A stretch of DNA of 64,000 nt from Chloroflexota bacterium. Its GTDB lineage: Bacteria; Chloroflexota; Anaerolineae; Anaerolineales; DRMV01. Positions 9,822-18,237 of this stretch are shown piece by piece. Made by a program: the position numbers and the translations under genes. The first letter of the stretch is position 1. Every line of letters starts with the position of its first letter. The stretch lies in assembly GCA_011322445.1 (NCBI GenBank), contig DRMV01000011.1:1-64000 (forward strand), written 5' to 3'. The notes beneath the pieces are model-generated. The model was not told the DNA's origin. It searched no databases and saw only the letters and a list, made by a program, of their open reading frames with translations.

Positions 9822-10769
9822 ATGCTTTCAAAACGAGTAAGTGTTGCTCTGTTCGGGTTTGTGCTGGTTGTTCTGATGGCTTGTAGTTTTTCAGTAGGGG
9901 CACAACGCCCACCCCAGCAAGCGGCGTCTCAGGTTCCTCCGGTTTTGCTGACCGCGGCGGCTCAAACCGTGATCGCGGCGCAAAACCAGGGAAAGCCTAC
10001 GGCCTTCCCGCCGGCCGTGTTGACCGCGGCAGCAGGTACCGCGATGGCCGCGCTGACCCAAAACGCGCCTCCTGCGACCTCCGCGGCCTTGCCTCCCACC
10101 GAGACGCCGACGCCTTCTCCTACGGCCAGCCCGACCCCCACGGTTGTGCCCACGCCCACGCCTTCCACTCCGATGATCAGCGTTTCGGTGAACACCAACT
10201 GCCGCACCGGCCCCGGCGATGCCTATGACCGCGTGGGCGCGTTGCTGGTGGGGGAAACCGCCGAGGTGCTGGCGCGCGACCCCTACGGCCAGTTCTGGTA
10301 CATTCCCAACCCCGACAGGCCGGGCAGCAAGTGCTGGGTGTGGGGGCAGTACGCCACCGTGACCGGGGAAACGGCTTCCCTGCCGGTCTTCACCCCCCCG
10401 CCGACGCCTACGCCTGTGGCGGATTTTGTGATCAAAGGTATCACGGTTAAAGATTGCAGTGGCGCTGACGCTTTCTTCATTGAGATATCCAATACTGGTG
10501 ACGTGCCATGGCAGAGTTTTTCCATGCAACTCAAAAACCTGACCACCTCAGCCAACGGTGGCGCTTCGGGCGATGTCTTCAGCAGCACGCGGGGCACGTG
10601 CAGCCTGGTGTACGACCTGAGTTCCATCCCGCCGGGCGGCGGCGCTTATATCGCTTATAATGGCGGCATCGGCGACCACACCCAGCGGATCCGCTTTACG
10701 GTCACCCTTTACGCCGAGGATGGGCAGCAGGGTGCGTCCCTTACGCGGGTCATCGAATACCGTCCCTGA
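9822..10769 (+). CDS. SH3-domain lipoprotein, second copy
   Basis: 315 residues, paralogue of the preceding gene: lipobox VVLMAC, Ala-rich region with two TAAAxT repeats, Thr/Pro linker, an SH3 domain almost identical to the first copy, and a C-terminal beta domain that is only distantly alike (FVIKGITVKDCSG...). The start has AAGGAGAAAC just upstream. The nearly invariant SH3 core beside diverged ends suggests either gene conversion or strong conservation of ligand binding with different C-terminal partners. Confidence 0.8.
   Translation: MLSKRVSVALFGFVLVVLMACSFSVGAQRPPQQAASQVPPVLLTAAAQTVIAAQNQGKPTAFPPAVLTAAAGTAMAALTQNAPPATSAALPPTETPTPSPTASPTPTVVPTPTPSTPMISVSVNTNCRTGPGDAYDRVGALLVGETAEVLARDPYGQFWYIPNPDRPGSKCWVWGQYATVTGETASLPVFTPPPTPTPVADFVIKGITVKDCSGADAFFIEISNTGDVPWQSFSMQLKNLTTSANGGASGDVFSSTRGTCSLVYDLSSIPPGGGAYIAYNGGIGDHTQRIRFTVTLYAEDGQQGASLTRVIEYRP
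10151..10366 (+). repeat. 216-bp direct repeat, copy 2 (SH3 core)
   Basis: Second copy of the SH3-coding repeat, 974 bases downstream of the first, with three mismatches. Confidence 0.9.
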
Positions 10770-10906
10770 AGAAGCGCGACCCTTCCGCAGGGGCTGCGGA
10801 TGAACGCGAGCATTAACGCCGAGGCGCCAGTTTCCTCAATCCCCCAATCCCCCAATCCCCTAATCCCCTTAACTCCTCACCCTCCCTATTTTTGAGAGTT
10901 TTTGAA

Positions 10907-10946
10907 AGCCCCTTGGCCGTATCATCGCCCCGCCAAGGGGCTTTTT
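10907..10946 (+). terminator. Terminator or attenuator just upstream of HMG-CoA reductase
   Basis: A 10-bp stem (AGCCCCTTGG, 10907-10916, with 10933-10942), a 16-base loop and five T's. It ends only 21 bases before the reductase ATG, leaving little room for a separate promoter, so it either ends the lipoprotein transcript with a promoter overlapping it, or acts as an attenuator in the reductase leader. Confidence 0.75.
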
Positions 10947-10967
10947 GCGCCCCTGCGAGGTGAAACC

Positions 10968-12251
10968 ATGAACCCGACTTCCCGCATCCCTGGCTTTTAC
11001 AACCTGCCTCTGGAAGCCCGCCGCGAGCGCATTGCCGCGATGGGGCTGCTTTCCCCGGAAGAATTTGCCGCCTTAGTGGGCGAACCCGGCCTCACCGCCG
11101 CCCAGGCCGACCCGATGATCGAGAACGTCGTCGGCACGTTTGCCCTGCCCCTGGGCGTCGCGCTCAACTTCGTGGTCAACGGCCGCGAGGTGCTGGTGCC
11201 TATGGCCATCGAAGAGCCTTCGGTGGTGGCTGCGGCTTCCTACATGGCTAAACTGGCGCGGAAAGGCGGCGGCTTTACCGCCCACACCAGCGCGCCGGAA
11301 ATGATCGGGCAAATCCAGATTCTGGACGTGGCCGACCCCCACGAAGCGCGGCTGAAAATTCTGGAAGCCCGCGGCGAAATTCTGGAAACCGCTACCGCTA
11401 TCGACCCGGTGCTTCAGCGCCTGGGCGGCGGCGCGCGCGACCTGGAAGTCCGCATCCTCAACCACCCTGCCTTGGGCGACTTCCTGGTGGTGCATCTGAT
11501 TTACGACGTGCGCGACGCGATGGGCGCCAACGCGGTCAACACCGCCTGCGAGCGCCTTGCCCCCCGCCTGGAAGCCCTCACCGGTGGGCGGGTGCACCTG
11601 CGCATCCTTTCCAACCTGGCCGACCGTCGCATTGCCCGCGCCCGCTGCACCGTGCCGGTGGAAGCCCTGGCCTTCGACGGTTTCCGCGGCGAGGAGGTGC
11701 GCGACGGCATCATCGCGGCCTGGGCTTTTGCCGCCGCCGACCCCTACCGTGCCGCAACCCACAACAAGGGCATCATGAACGGCATTGACCCGGTGGTGAT
11801 TGCCACGGGCAACGATTGGCGCGCGGTGGAAGCCGGCGCGCACGCCTATGCCGCCCGCAGTGGGCGCTACACTTCCCTGAGCACGTGGGGGAAGGACGCC
11901 GACGGCAACCTGGTGGGCACGCTGGAACTGCCCTTAGCCGTGGGCATTGTGGGCGGCGCGACCCGGGTGCATCCCGCCGCGCAGGCCGCGCTCAAACTGA
12001 TGGGCGTGCAGACCGCGGCGCAGTTGGCTGAAATCATCGCCGCGGTGGGGTTGGCGCAGAACCTCGGCGCGCTGCGGGCGTTGGCGACCGAAGGCATCCA
12101 GCGCGGGCATATGACCCTGCATGCCCGGCAGGTCGCCATTGCCGCGGGCGCGGAGGGTGAGGAAATCGCCGAAGTCGCCCGCCGCCTGGCCGAGAGCGGC
12201 GAAGTGCGCATTGACCGAGCGCAGGAGATTCTGGCGCAAATGCGGAAGTAA
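10968..12251 (+). CDS. mvaA: Class II hydroxymethylglutaryl-CoA reductase
   Basis: Converts HMG-CoA to mevalonate (or the reverse). 427 residues of the class II type first known from Pseudomonas mevalonii. All four catalytic residues fall at the same numbers as in that enzyme: Glu83 (EEPSVV), Lys267 (HNKGIMNG), Asp283 (ATGNDW) and His381 (RGHMTLHA). Asp146, associated with NADH preference in the Pseudomonas enzyme, is also present, so NADH is the probable cofactor. GAGG lies 9 bases upstream; an earlier in-frame ATG lies before the terminator hairpin and is rejected. It heads a cluster with HMG-CoA synthase, a thiolase-like protein and a DUF35 protein, which points to mevalonate synthesis for isoprenoids. 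Confidence 0.93.
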   Translation: MNPTSRIPGFYNLPLEARRERIAAMGLLSPEEFAALVGEPGLTAAQADPMIENVVGTFALPLGVALNFVVNGREVLVPMAIEEPSVVAAASYMAKLARKGGGFTAHTSAPEMIGQIQILDVADPHEARLKILEARGEILETATAIDPVLQRLGGGARDLEVRILNHPALGDFLVVHLIYDVRDAMGANAVNTACERLAPRLEALTGGRVHLRILSNLADRRIARARCTVPVEALAFDGFRGEEVRDGIIAAWAFAAADPYRAATHNKGIMNGIDPVVIATGNDWRAVEAGAHAYAARSGRYTSLSTWGKDADGNLVGTLELPLAVGIVGGATRVHPAAQAALKLMGVQTAAQLAEIIAAVGLAQNLGALRALATEGIQRGHMTLHARQVAIAAGAEGEEIAEVARRLAESGEVRIDRAQEILAQMRK

Positions 12252-12332
12252 CCACAGAGGCCACAGAGAAATACAAGAAAACACAGAAAAAAATTCTGTG
12301 TTTTCTGTGAAAAATCTGTGCCTTCTGTGGTT
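12250..12332. repeat. Intergenic palindromic repeat (CACAGA family)
   Basis: AACCACAGA at one end mirrors TCTGTGGTTT at the other, with internal CACAGAA/TTCTGTG pairs. Related elements lie at 13413, 14651, 31581, 34656 and 43147. Confidence 0.7.
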
Positions 12333-12353
12333 TCCTAAGTGATGGAGGAAACG

Positions 12354-13412
12354 ATGACCGAATTGCTACGCCCGGAACGCCCCGTGGGCATCGTGGGCTA
12401 CGGGGCTTACATCCCCCGCTACCGGCTGCCCGCCCACGAAATTGCCCGCATCTGGACGGAAGGCAAGGGCGGCCTGCCCATCCGCGAGAAGGCCGTGCCC
12501 GGCCCCGATGAAGACACCGTAACCATCGCCACTGAAGCGGCGCGCAACGCCCTCGCACGGGCGCAAATCGACCCCGCCGACCTGCGCGCGGTGTGGGTGG
12601 GTTCCGAATCCCACCCCTACGCGGTCAAGCCCACCGGCACCATCGTGGCCGAGGCCCTGGGCGCGACGCCCTACACCCAGGCGGGCGACTGGGAATTCGC
12701 CTGCAAGGCGGGTACCGAGGCCATGGTGGCTGCCTTCGGGCTGGTGGGTTCCCGCATGGCCGACTACGCCCTGGCCATCGGCGCGGATACCGCCCAGGGG
12801 CGCCCCGGCGACGCCTTAGAATACACCGCCGCGGCGGGCGGCGCGGCTTTCGTCGTCGGCCCCGCGGAAAACAGCCTCGCGGTGCTGGAAGCCACCCTTT
12901 CCTTCGTCACCGACACCCCTGACTTCTGGCGCCGCGCCCACCAGCACTACCCCGAACACGGCGTGCGCTTCACCGGCGAACCGGCCTACTTCCACCACAT
13001 CGGCAACGCGGCCCGCGCCTTCATGGAAGCCACCGGCACCACCGCCGCGGACTATGCCTACGCGGTCTTCCACCAGCCCAACGCCAAATTCCCCCAGCGC
13101 ATCGCCAAATCGCTGGGGTTCACGCCCGAACAAACCGAAGTCGGCCTGCTCTCGCCGGTCATCGGCAACACCTACTCCGGCGCGGCCATCGTGGGGCTGA
13201 CCGCGATTCTGGATGTGGCCCAGCCCGGCGACCGCATCCTGATGGTGTCCTTCGGCTCGGGGGCGGGTTCCGACGCAATGGCCTTTACCGTCACTGATGC
13301 CATTCTGGAACGCCGCCATCTGGCTTCGGCCACCCAGGATTACATCCGCCGCCGCACCGAAATCGACTACGCCACCTACACCCGCTGGCGCGGCAAACTG
13401 ATTCTCAAATAA
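12354..13412 (+). CDS. Hydroxymethylglutaryl-CoA synthase, archaeal type
   Basis: Condenses acetyl-CoA with acetoacetyl-CoA to HMG-CoA. 352 residues, the compact form found in archaea and some bacteria. Cys117 in EFACKAG is the acyl-accepting nucleophile, Glu85 (GSESHPY) the probable general base, and His240 (FHQPNAKFP) the acetoacetyl-CoA-binding His; [10 protein letters not shown] is also intact. GGAGGA 5 bases upstream fixes the start; an ATG 12 bases earlier overlaps that box. In archaea this enzyme forms a channelling complex with thiolase and a DUF35 protein, and both partners are encoded next. Confidence 0.93.
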   Translation: MTELLRPERPVGIVGYGAYIPRYRLPAHEIARIWTEGKGGLPIREKAVPGPDEDTVTIATEAARNALARAQIDPADLRAVWVGSESHPYAVKPTGTIVAEALGATPYTQAGDWEFACKAGTEAMVAAFGLVGSRMADYALAIGADTAQGRPGDALEYTAAAGGAAFVVGPAENSLAVLEATLSFVTDTPDFWRRAHQHYPEHGVRFTGEPAYFHHIGNAARAFMEATGTTAADYAYAVFHQPNAKFPQRIAKSLGFTPEQTEVGLLSPVIGNTYSGAAIVGLTAILDVAQPGDRILMVSFGSGAGSDAMAFTVTDAILERRHLASATQDYIRRRTEIDYATYTRWRGKLILK

Positions 13413-13474
13413 AAACCGCAGATTTCACAGATTACGCAGAAAAATCTGTGCAATCTGCGTTATCTGCGGTTTGG
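13413..13474. repeat. Intergenic palindromic repeat (CACAGA family)
   Basis: Perfect 11-bp ends AAACCGCAGAT / ATCTGCGGTTT enclose a further imperfect hairpin. Almost the same sequence recurs at 43147-43206. Confidence 0.8.
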
Positions 13475-13490
13475 TGAACCTGGAGGCAAT

Positions 13491-14648
13491 ATGAGCGAAA
13501 TTGTGATTGCCGGTATCGGCATGACCCCGGTAGGAGAACATTGGGCGACTTCCCTGCGCGAACTGGCGCTGGAAGCCATCGAAAAAGCCCTGCACGAGGC
13601 CGAGGGCCTGCGCCCGCAAGCCGTGTTCGTTGCCAACATGCACGCGCCGGTGCTTTCCCGACAGGCCAACATCGGCCCGTTGGTGGCCGATTTTGCCGGT
13701 TTCCGCGGGGTGGAAGCCGCCACGATTGAGGCCGGCGGTGCTTCGGGTGGCATGGCGCTGCGCGCCGCGTACCTTGCCGTGGCTTCCGGCGAGGTGGATG
13801 TAGCCCTCGCGGTGGGCGTGGAAAAGGCCACCGATCGGGTGGGTGCCAGCGTGGAAAGCGCGGCCGCCACGGTGCTCGACGCGGACTACGAAGCCGAGCA
13901 GGGCGTGACGCCTGCGGTGCAGGCTGCGCTCATCATGCAGCACTACATGCAGGAAACCGGCGCACCCCGTGAAGCCTTTGCCGCCTTCCCGCTGCTGGCG
14001 CACCAGAACGCGGTGGGCAATCCCTACGCCATGTATCGCAAGGCGGTGAAGGAATCGGTGTACCATCGGGTGACGATGGTCAGCGACCCCCTCAACCTGT
14101 TCGACGCCGCACCTCTCGCCGACGGCGCGGCTGCGGTGCTGGTGGCCCGGCGGGATGTGCTGCCCCCCAAGACCGCTCGGCCTTTGGTGAAAATTGCCGG
14201 TTTCGGCATTGCCAACGATACCCTGGCCTGGCACGACCGGGACGACCTGCTCGACTTCGCCGCGGTGCGCCGCTCGGTGGAAACCGCCTGTCAGCGCGCC
14301 GGCTGCGCCCCCGCTGATGTGGACTTTTTCGAACTCTACGACGCCTTTTCGGTGTACGTGCCCCTGATTCTGGAAGCCGCCGGCTTCGCCCCCCGCGGCG
14401 AAGGCTGGAAACTGGGCCAGGGCGATGCCCTCACTTTAGATGGCAGCCTGCCGATTTTGACCATGGGCGGCCTGAAAGCCCGCGGCAACCCTGGTGGTGC
14501 GACTGGCCTTTATCAAATCGCCGAAGCCGTGCTGCAACTCCGCGGCCAAGCCGGTGACAACCAGATCCCTCGCGCCCGCCGCGCGTTGGTGCAATCCCTC
14601 AGCGGCCCGGCTTCCCTGGCCGTGACCGCTGTGCTGGAAGCGGTTTAG
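13491..14648 (+). CDS. Thiolase-like protein lacking the catalytic Cys
   Basis: 385 residues, thiolase superfamily, archaeal acetyl-CoA acetyltransferase/SCP2-like branch by overall pattern (ASGGMALRAAYL, VGVEKATD, APLADGAAA, GGLKARG). Position and context suggest the acetoacetyl-CoA-forming partner of HMG-CoA synthase. However, the nucleophile position reads IEAGGASGG, with Gly83 where EAACASG is expected; the catalytic His of GHP is Asn333 (RGNPGG); and the usual HDxF His is Tyr283 (ELYDAFS). It should therefore not make a thioester-bound intermediate. Alternatives are a scaffold in the HMG-CoA synthase/DUF35 complex, or a repurposed enzyme such as the DUF35-associated, Cys-less aldolase Ltp2. 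Start supported by GGAGG 7 bases ahead. Confidence 0.85.
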   Translation: MSEIVIAGIGMTPVGEHWATSLRELALEAIEKALHEAEGLRPQAVFVANMHAPVLSRQANIGPLVADFAGFRGVEAATIEAGGASGGMALRAAYLAVASGEVDVALAVGVEKATDRVGASVESAAATVLDADYEAEQGVTPAVQAALIMQHYMQETGAPREAFAAFPLLAHQNAVGNPYAMYRKAVKESVYHRVTMVSDPLNLFDAAPLADGAAAVLVARRDVLPPKTARPLVKIAGFGIANDTLAWHDRDDLLDFAAVRRSVETACQRAGCAPADVDFFELYDAFSVYVPLILEAAGFAPRGEGWKLGQGDALTLDGSLPILTMGGLKARGNPGGATGLYQIAEAVLQLRGQAGDNQIPRARRALVQSLSGPASLAVTAVLEAV

Positions 14649-14650
14649 TG

Positions 14651-14922
14651 GAACCGCGGAGCACGCAGATTACGCATTTTTCGTAATTACCTACCCAGAA
14701 GCGTCGCGGTTAGCCTTGGGCCTGTAAATGCTCACCCGGAGAACAGCAAGGACACGGAGAGCACCTCCCTTTGCAAGCGCTTTTTGGAGTGCGGTGCCTT
14801 GGCGCCGCTTTGGAAAGCGGCGACTCGTCGCCGCACTCCAAAGAAACACTGCCCACAGAGGCGTTTTGCTACCACGTAGGTAATTACCATTTTTCTGCGC
14901 AATCTGTGAAATCTGCGGTTTT
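14651..14922. repeat. Palindromic repeat split by a MITE
   Basis: The left half (14651-14682) and right half (14888-14922) together match the palindromic family seen at 13413 and 43147: ACGCAGATTACGCA on the left, CTGCGCAATCTGTG and AATCTGCGGTTT on the right. A 205-bp insertion separates them. Confidence 0.7.
14683..14887. mobile_element. 205-bp MITE with 12-bp inverted ends
   Basis: Perfect 12-bp terminal inverted repeats GTAATTACCTAC (14683-14694 and complement 14876-14887) are flanked by the 8-bp direct repeat CATTTTTC (14675-14682 and 14888-14895), a clear target duplication. The element has no transposase. Inside is a long imperfect hairpin around GGAGTGCGG...CCGCACTCC. GTAA ends and an 8-bp duplication are features known for the IS66 family, so such a transposase may have moved it (inference). 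Confidence 0.8.
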
Positions 14923-14991
14923 GAGAGGTTATGAGAGTTTGGCAGGCACACAATAAGGCTGCCCGAACCCCCGAAAGCAGGAGAGTGTGCG

Positions 14992-15402
14992 ATGGAAATC
15001 TCACGCCATTGGCGATTACGCAAGCAGCGCTACGCTCTGGAGGGCGAGGTTTGCCCCCACTGCGGCGCAAAACTGTTCCCCCCGCGGGATGTGTGCCCCC
15101 ACTGCGGCCTGGAAGCCAAGCAGACTTACACCTTCGTCGGCACCGGCACCGTGGTTTCGTGGACGACCGTGCGCCAACCCCCTGAAGCCTTTGCCGAGCA
15201 GGCGCCGTATGTGGTTGCCCTCATCCAACTCGACGAAGGCCCCAAACTCACCGCCCAACTCACCGACCTGGGCGACGTGGAGCCTTACCCGGGAATGCCG
15301 GTGGAAATGGTAACCCGCAAATTGCGTAACGACCGGGAAGAACGGGGGTTAATCATCTACGGATACAAGTTCCGCCCTGTGTTGGCGCGCGCCGTGGCGT
15401 AA
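14992..15402 (+). CDS. DUF35 Zn-ribbon/OB-fold protein
   Basis: 136 residues. An N-terminal rubredoxin-like zinc ribbon has Cys21, Cys24, Cys35 and Cys38 (two CPHCG motifs), followed by an OB-fold (GTGTVVSWTTV, PYVVALIQLD, GMPVEM). In archaea DUF35 proteins bridge thiolase and HMG-CoA synthase and shape a shared CoA-binding site; other DUF35 proteins pair with Cys-less thiolase-like aldolases. Either fits this cluster. AGGAGAG lies upstream of the ATG. Last gene before a strong terminator. Confidence 0.9.
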   Translation: MEISRHWRLRKQRYALEGEVCPHCGAKLFPPRDVCPHCGLEAKQTYTFVGTGTVVSWTTVRQPPEAFAEQAPYVVALIQLDEGPKLTAQLTDLGDVEPYPGMPVEMVTRKLRNDREERGLIIYGYKFRPVLARAVA

Positions 15403-15462
15403 AAAACCTCCATCCATCCAGCGGTTGCCTCCTCGGAAACCCGTTTACACGGCGCTTTCGCC

Positions 15463-15492
15463 CCCCGCCCCGAAAAGGGGCGGGGCTTTTTT
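15463..15492 (+). terminator. Terminator of the mevalonate-type cluster
   Basis: CCCCGCCCC (15463-15471) pairs with GGGGCGGGG (15477-15485) and is followed by C and six T's: a very stable intrinsic terminator after the DUF35 gene. Confidence 0.92.
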
Positions 15493-15576
15493 AACCGCCG
15501 AGGCGCGAAGAGTAACGCCAAGCGCTAAGGTTTGCAGAGCCCCGGTGCAAAGAGGGGGCGTCAAGGCGTCAAGATG

Positions 15577-18237
15577 TTATTCAGAGGTTGTCTTCCTGGC
15601 AAGTAAAGACGCAAGCAGGCGGGCTTCTTCTTCGGGCGTGTGGACTTCGCCGTCCAGCCAGGCGGCGCGCAGGGCGCGCAGGATGCGCTTGTAGCGCGGG
15701 CCGGGAGGCACGCCGCGAGCGCGCAGGGCGTGGCCGTCGGTGTGCGGGCGGATGTGCCGCCACTGCCCGGCGTAGGCGCGTAACACCTTTTGCAGGTCGG
15801 CGCTTTCTGCCGCCAGGTAGAGGGCGTACACGGCGGCCAGGGGATGCTCTTCCAGCAGGAAGGTGGCCTGGCTGGGGCGGCCGCGCAGGAGGCCGTCGGC
15901 GCGGGCAGCGAGCGCGGCTGCACTTTGCACCACTTCGCGCAGCGCCCGCGGGAAGCCCAGCCGCGCCGCGAGATCGGCCAGGTGTGTGGGAGCAATGGCG
16001 TCTGTGCCCATCAGCCAGAGGGCATAGGCCAAGGCTCGCTTCAGTGGAATGCCGCGCAGCCGCGACGGCAGGTCGTCCCACGGCGGCGGGGGTGGCCAGG
16101 GGGCTTCCTGGAGGTGAGCGAGGCGCTTTTCGGCAGCGGGCGTCCACCGCAGGCCAGGGTAGATGGCTTCCAGCAGGCCGAGTTGGTCGGCGCGCGCCAG
16201 CATGGCCGCCGCGCGTGGCTCGTCCAGCATCGCGTCCAGTTCGTGGCGATTGCGGTCGCCGGAGATTTTGGCGAGCAGGTCGCGGGCATCGTGGAGCAGT
16301 TGCAGCGTGCGCGGCTCGATGTGGAAGCCGAAACGCTGCTCGAAGCGCACAGCACGCAGCATACGCGTGGGGTCGTCGACGAAAGAGAGGGAGTGCAGCA
16401 CGCGGATGATGCCCCGCTGCAGGTCGTCTAAGCCGCCCCAGTAATCGTGCAGTTCGCCGTAGTGCCGCCCGTCCAGCCGGAGGGCAAGGGTGTTGATGGT
16501 GAAATCCCGCCGGTGGAGGTCGAGTTTGATGCTGCCGTGGGCCACGGTGGGGAGGGCGGTAGGGCGGGCGTAGAATTCGGTGCGGGCGCTCACCAGGTCG
16601 ATGCTCGCGGGCAGGTCGGCGGGGTCAAGTTGGGCGTGCGGGCTCAGGGAAGCCAGGGCTGCGGTCAGGGTTTCCCGAATGGGGGCGAGGTGCCATTTGG
16701 CGGTGCCGAATTTGCGGTGGGCGGTCACGCGGCCGCCGTACCTGCGGCGCAGGGCGTGGGCGAGGGCAATGGCGTTGCCTTCCACCACGAGGTCGAAATC
16801 CAGGCTGGGGCGTTCCAGCAGTAAATCGCGCACGAAGCCGCCGACGATGTAGAGCGCCTGGTGCTGCGCTTCGGCTTCGGCGGCGATGGCTTTGATGAGG
16901 GCCAGGCGGGCGGGCGGCAGGGCGCTTTCCAGGCGGGCGGCCAGGTTGTGCAGGCCGGGACGGCGGGGGCGCGGCGCGAGGGTCTTGATGAGGTCGGTAC
17001 GGGTGACGATGCCGATGATTTCGCCGTCTTCGTCCACCACGGGAATCTGCCCCCAGCCGGTGTCGGTCATGCGTTGTTGCAGGTGGACGACCGAATCTTG
17101 CGGGCGGACGGTAACCTCCCCGGCTTCCATGACCCGCCCGACGGGCAGGTGCAGGCCGTGGCCGAGGGCGCGGTCGACGGCGCGGCGGGTAAGCAGGCCG
17201 ACGACGCGGCCGTTTTCCACCACCGGGTAGCCTTCGTAACCAAAGGTGCGCATCAGGCGGTCGGCTTCTTCAATGGGTGTGTCGGGGGAAAGTACCTGCG
17301 GGCGGCGGGACATGATGTCGCCCACGGTGAGGGGCGGGCGCACATGGCGGGGGATGATTTCCCACAGCTGGGCGCGGACGTCTTCCACAGTGGCGCCTTT
17401 GACCAGGGCCGCCGCGGCGCGGCGATGCCCCCCGCCGCCAAAGTGCGCCACGATGGCGGGCAGGTCGATGCGGTCGCCGCTGGCGCGGGCCACCATCTGT
17501 ACCCCTGCTGCCACGCTGACGAGCACGAAAAGCGCATCGGGTTCCAGGGTTTCGTAGAGTTTGTGGGCTAAGGGCGAGATGGCGTCGGTCAGGCCTTCGA
17601 CTTCGGCGTGGGCCACCGCGATGGCCGCCTCGTGGATGTTGCGGATTTCGGCATTGGCGAGCAGGATGTCGTAGACCACCTGCTGCTGGGGGGTGAGGGG
17701 CGGGTTGAGAAATTCGTGCGCCAGGCGCAGCGAAGCGCCCTGTTCCAGCAGGTAGGCCGCGGCGCGCACATCGCGCGGGGTGGTTTCCTCGTAACTCAGG
17801 CTGCCGGTGTCTTCGTAGATGCCGAGCAGCAGCAGGGTGGCCTGGATGGGTGTGAGGTGGGGGTGGCGCTCCTGGAGGGCTTCCAGCAGCAGAGTGGTAG
17901 TGGCGCCGATCGGCTCGGTGTGGACGCGCCAGTGGTCGGGGAGGTCGGGGCGGCGGGGATGATGGTCGATGACCTGCACTGGCGTTTTTGGGGAAAGCCC
18001 GCGCACGGAAGGCAGGGTTTGCGTGTCGACCAGGGTGATGTGCTCGATGGGGTCGCGAGGCAGGTCGTGCCAGGGGGTGAGGGGAAGGTCGGCGCCGTAG
18101 AGGGTGAGGAAGCCGCGCACGTTGCGGTTGACGCGCACGGGCAGCGCTGCGATGGCGCGCTCATCCAGCAGGCGGGCGGCCAGCAGGGAGGCGATGGCGT
18201 CGAAATCGGCTTGTTCGTGGGTCAGAATCAGGCGCAT
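15577..18237 (-). CDS. CCA-adding-like nucleotidyltransferase fused to DHH and CBS domains
   Basis: 886 residues in the order DHH phosphoesterase (HEQADFDAIAS near the N-terminus, VIDHHP near 88), DHHA1 (FGGGGHRRAAAA), two CBS domains (VGDIMSRRP..., VMEAGEVTV...; about 310-430), and a class II poly(A) polymerase/CCA nucleotidyltransferase head (YIVGGFVRDLLL, DFDLVVEGNA, RRDFTINTLAL, RAVRFEQRFGF) with a helical tRNA-binding body. Enzymes of this architecture add A (or CCA) to tRNA 3' ends; the CBS pair probably senses adenine nucleotides and the DHH part may degrade RNA or dinucleotides. No Shine-Dalgarno is evident; GACAAT lies 7 bases before the ATG. Confidence 0.9.
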   Translation of the reverse strand: MRLILTHEQADFDAIASLLAARLLDERAIAALPVRVNRNVRGFLTLYGADLPLTPWHDLPRDPIEHITLVDTQTLPSVRGLSPKTPVQVIDHHPRRPDLPDHWRVHTEPIGATTTLLLEALQERHPHLTPIQATLLLLGIYEDTGSLSYEETTPRDVRAAAYLLEQGASLRLAHEFLNPPLTPQQQVVYDILLANAEIRNIHEAAIAVAHAEVEGLTDAISPLAHKLYETLEPDALFVLVSVAAGVQMVARASGDRIDLPAIVAHFGGGGHRRAAAALVKGATVEDVRAQLWEIIPRHVRPPLTVGDIMSRRPQVLSPDTPIEEADRLMRTFGYEGYPVVENGRVVGLLTRRAVDRALGHGLHLPVGRVMEAGEVTVRPQDSVVHLQQRMTDTGWGQIPVVDEDGEIIGIVTRTDLIKTLAPRPRRPGLHNLAARLESALPPARLALIKAIAAEAEAQHQALYIVGGFVRDLLLERPSLDFDLVVEGNAIALAHALRRRYGGRVTAHRKFGTAKWHLAPIRETLTAALASLSPHAQLDPADLPASIDLVSARTEFYARPTALPTVAHGSIKLDLHRRDFTINTLALRLDGRHYGELHDYWGGLDDLQRGIIRVLHSLSFVDDPTRMLRAVRFEQRFGFHIEPRTLQLLHDARDLLAKISGDRNRHELDAMLDEPRAAAMLARADQLGLLEAIYPGLRWTPAAEKRLAHLQEAPWPPPPPWDDLPSRLRGIPLKRALAYALWLMGTDAIAPTHLADLAARLGFPRALREVVQSAAALAARADGLLRGRPSQATFLLEEHPLAAVYALYLAAESADLQKVLRAYAGQWRHIRPHTDGHALRARGVPPGPRYKRILRALRAAWLDGEVHTPEEEARLLASLLARKTTSE

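Noticed and set aside
10836-10875. Short 'AATCCCCC' direct repeats as a possible CRISPR or VNTR
   Set aside because: Units of 8-10 bases without spacers; a simple-sequence stretch between genes.
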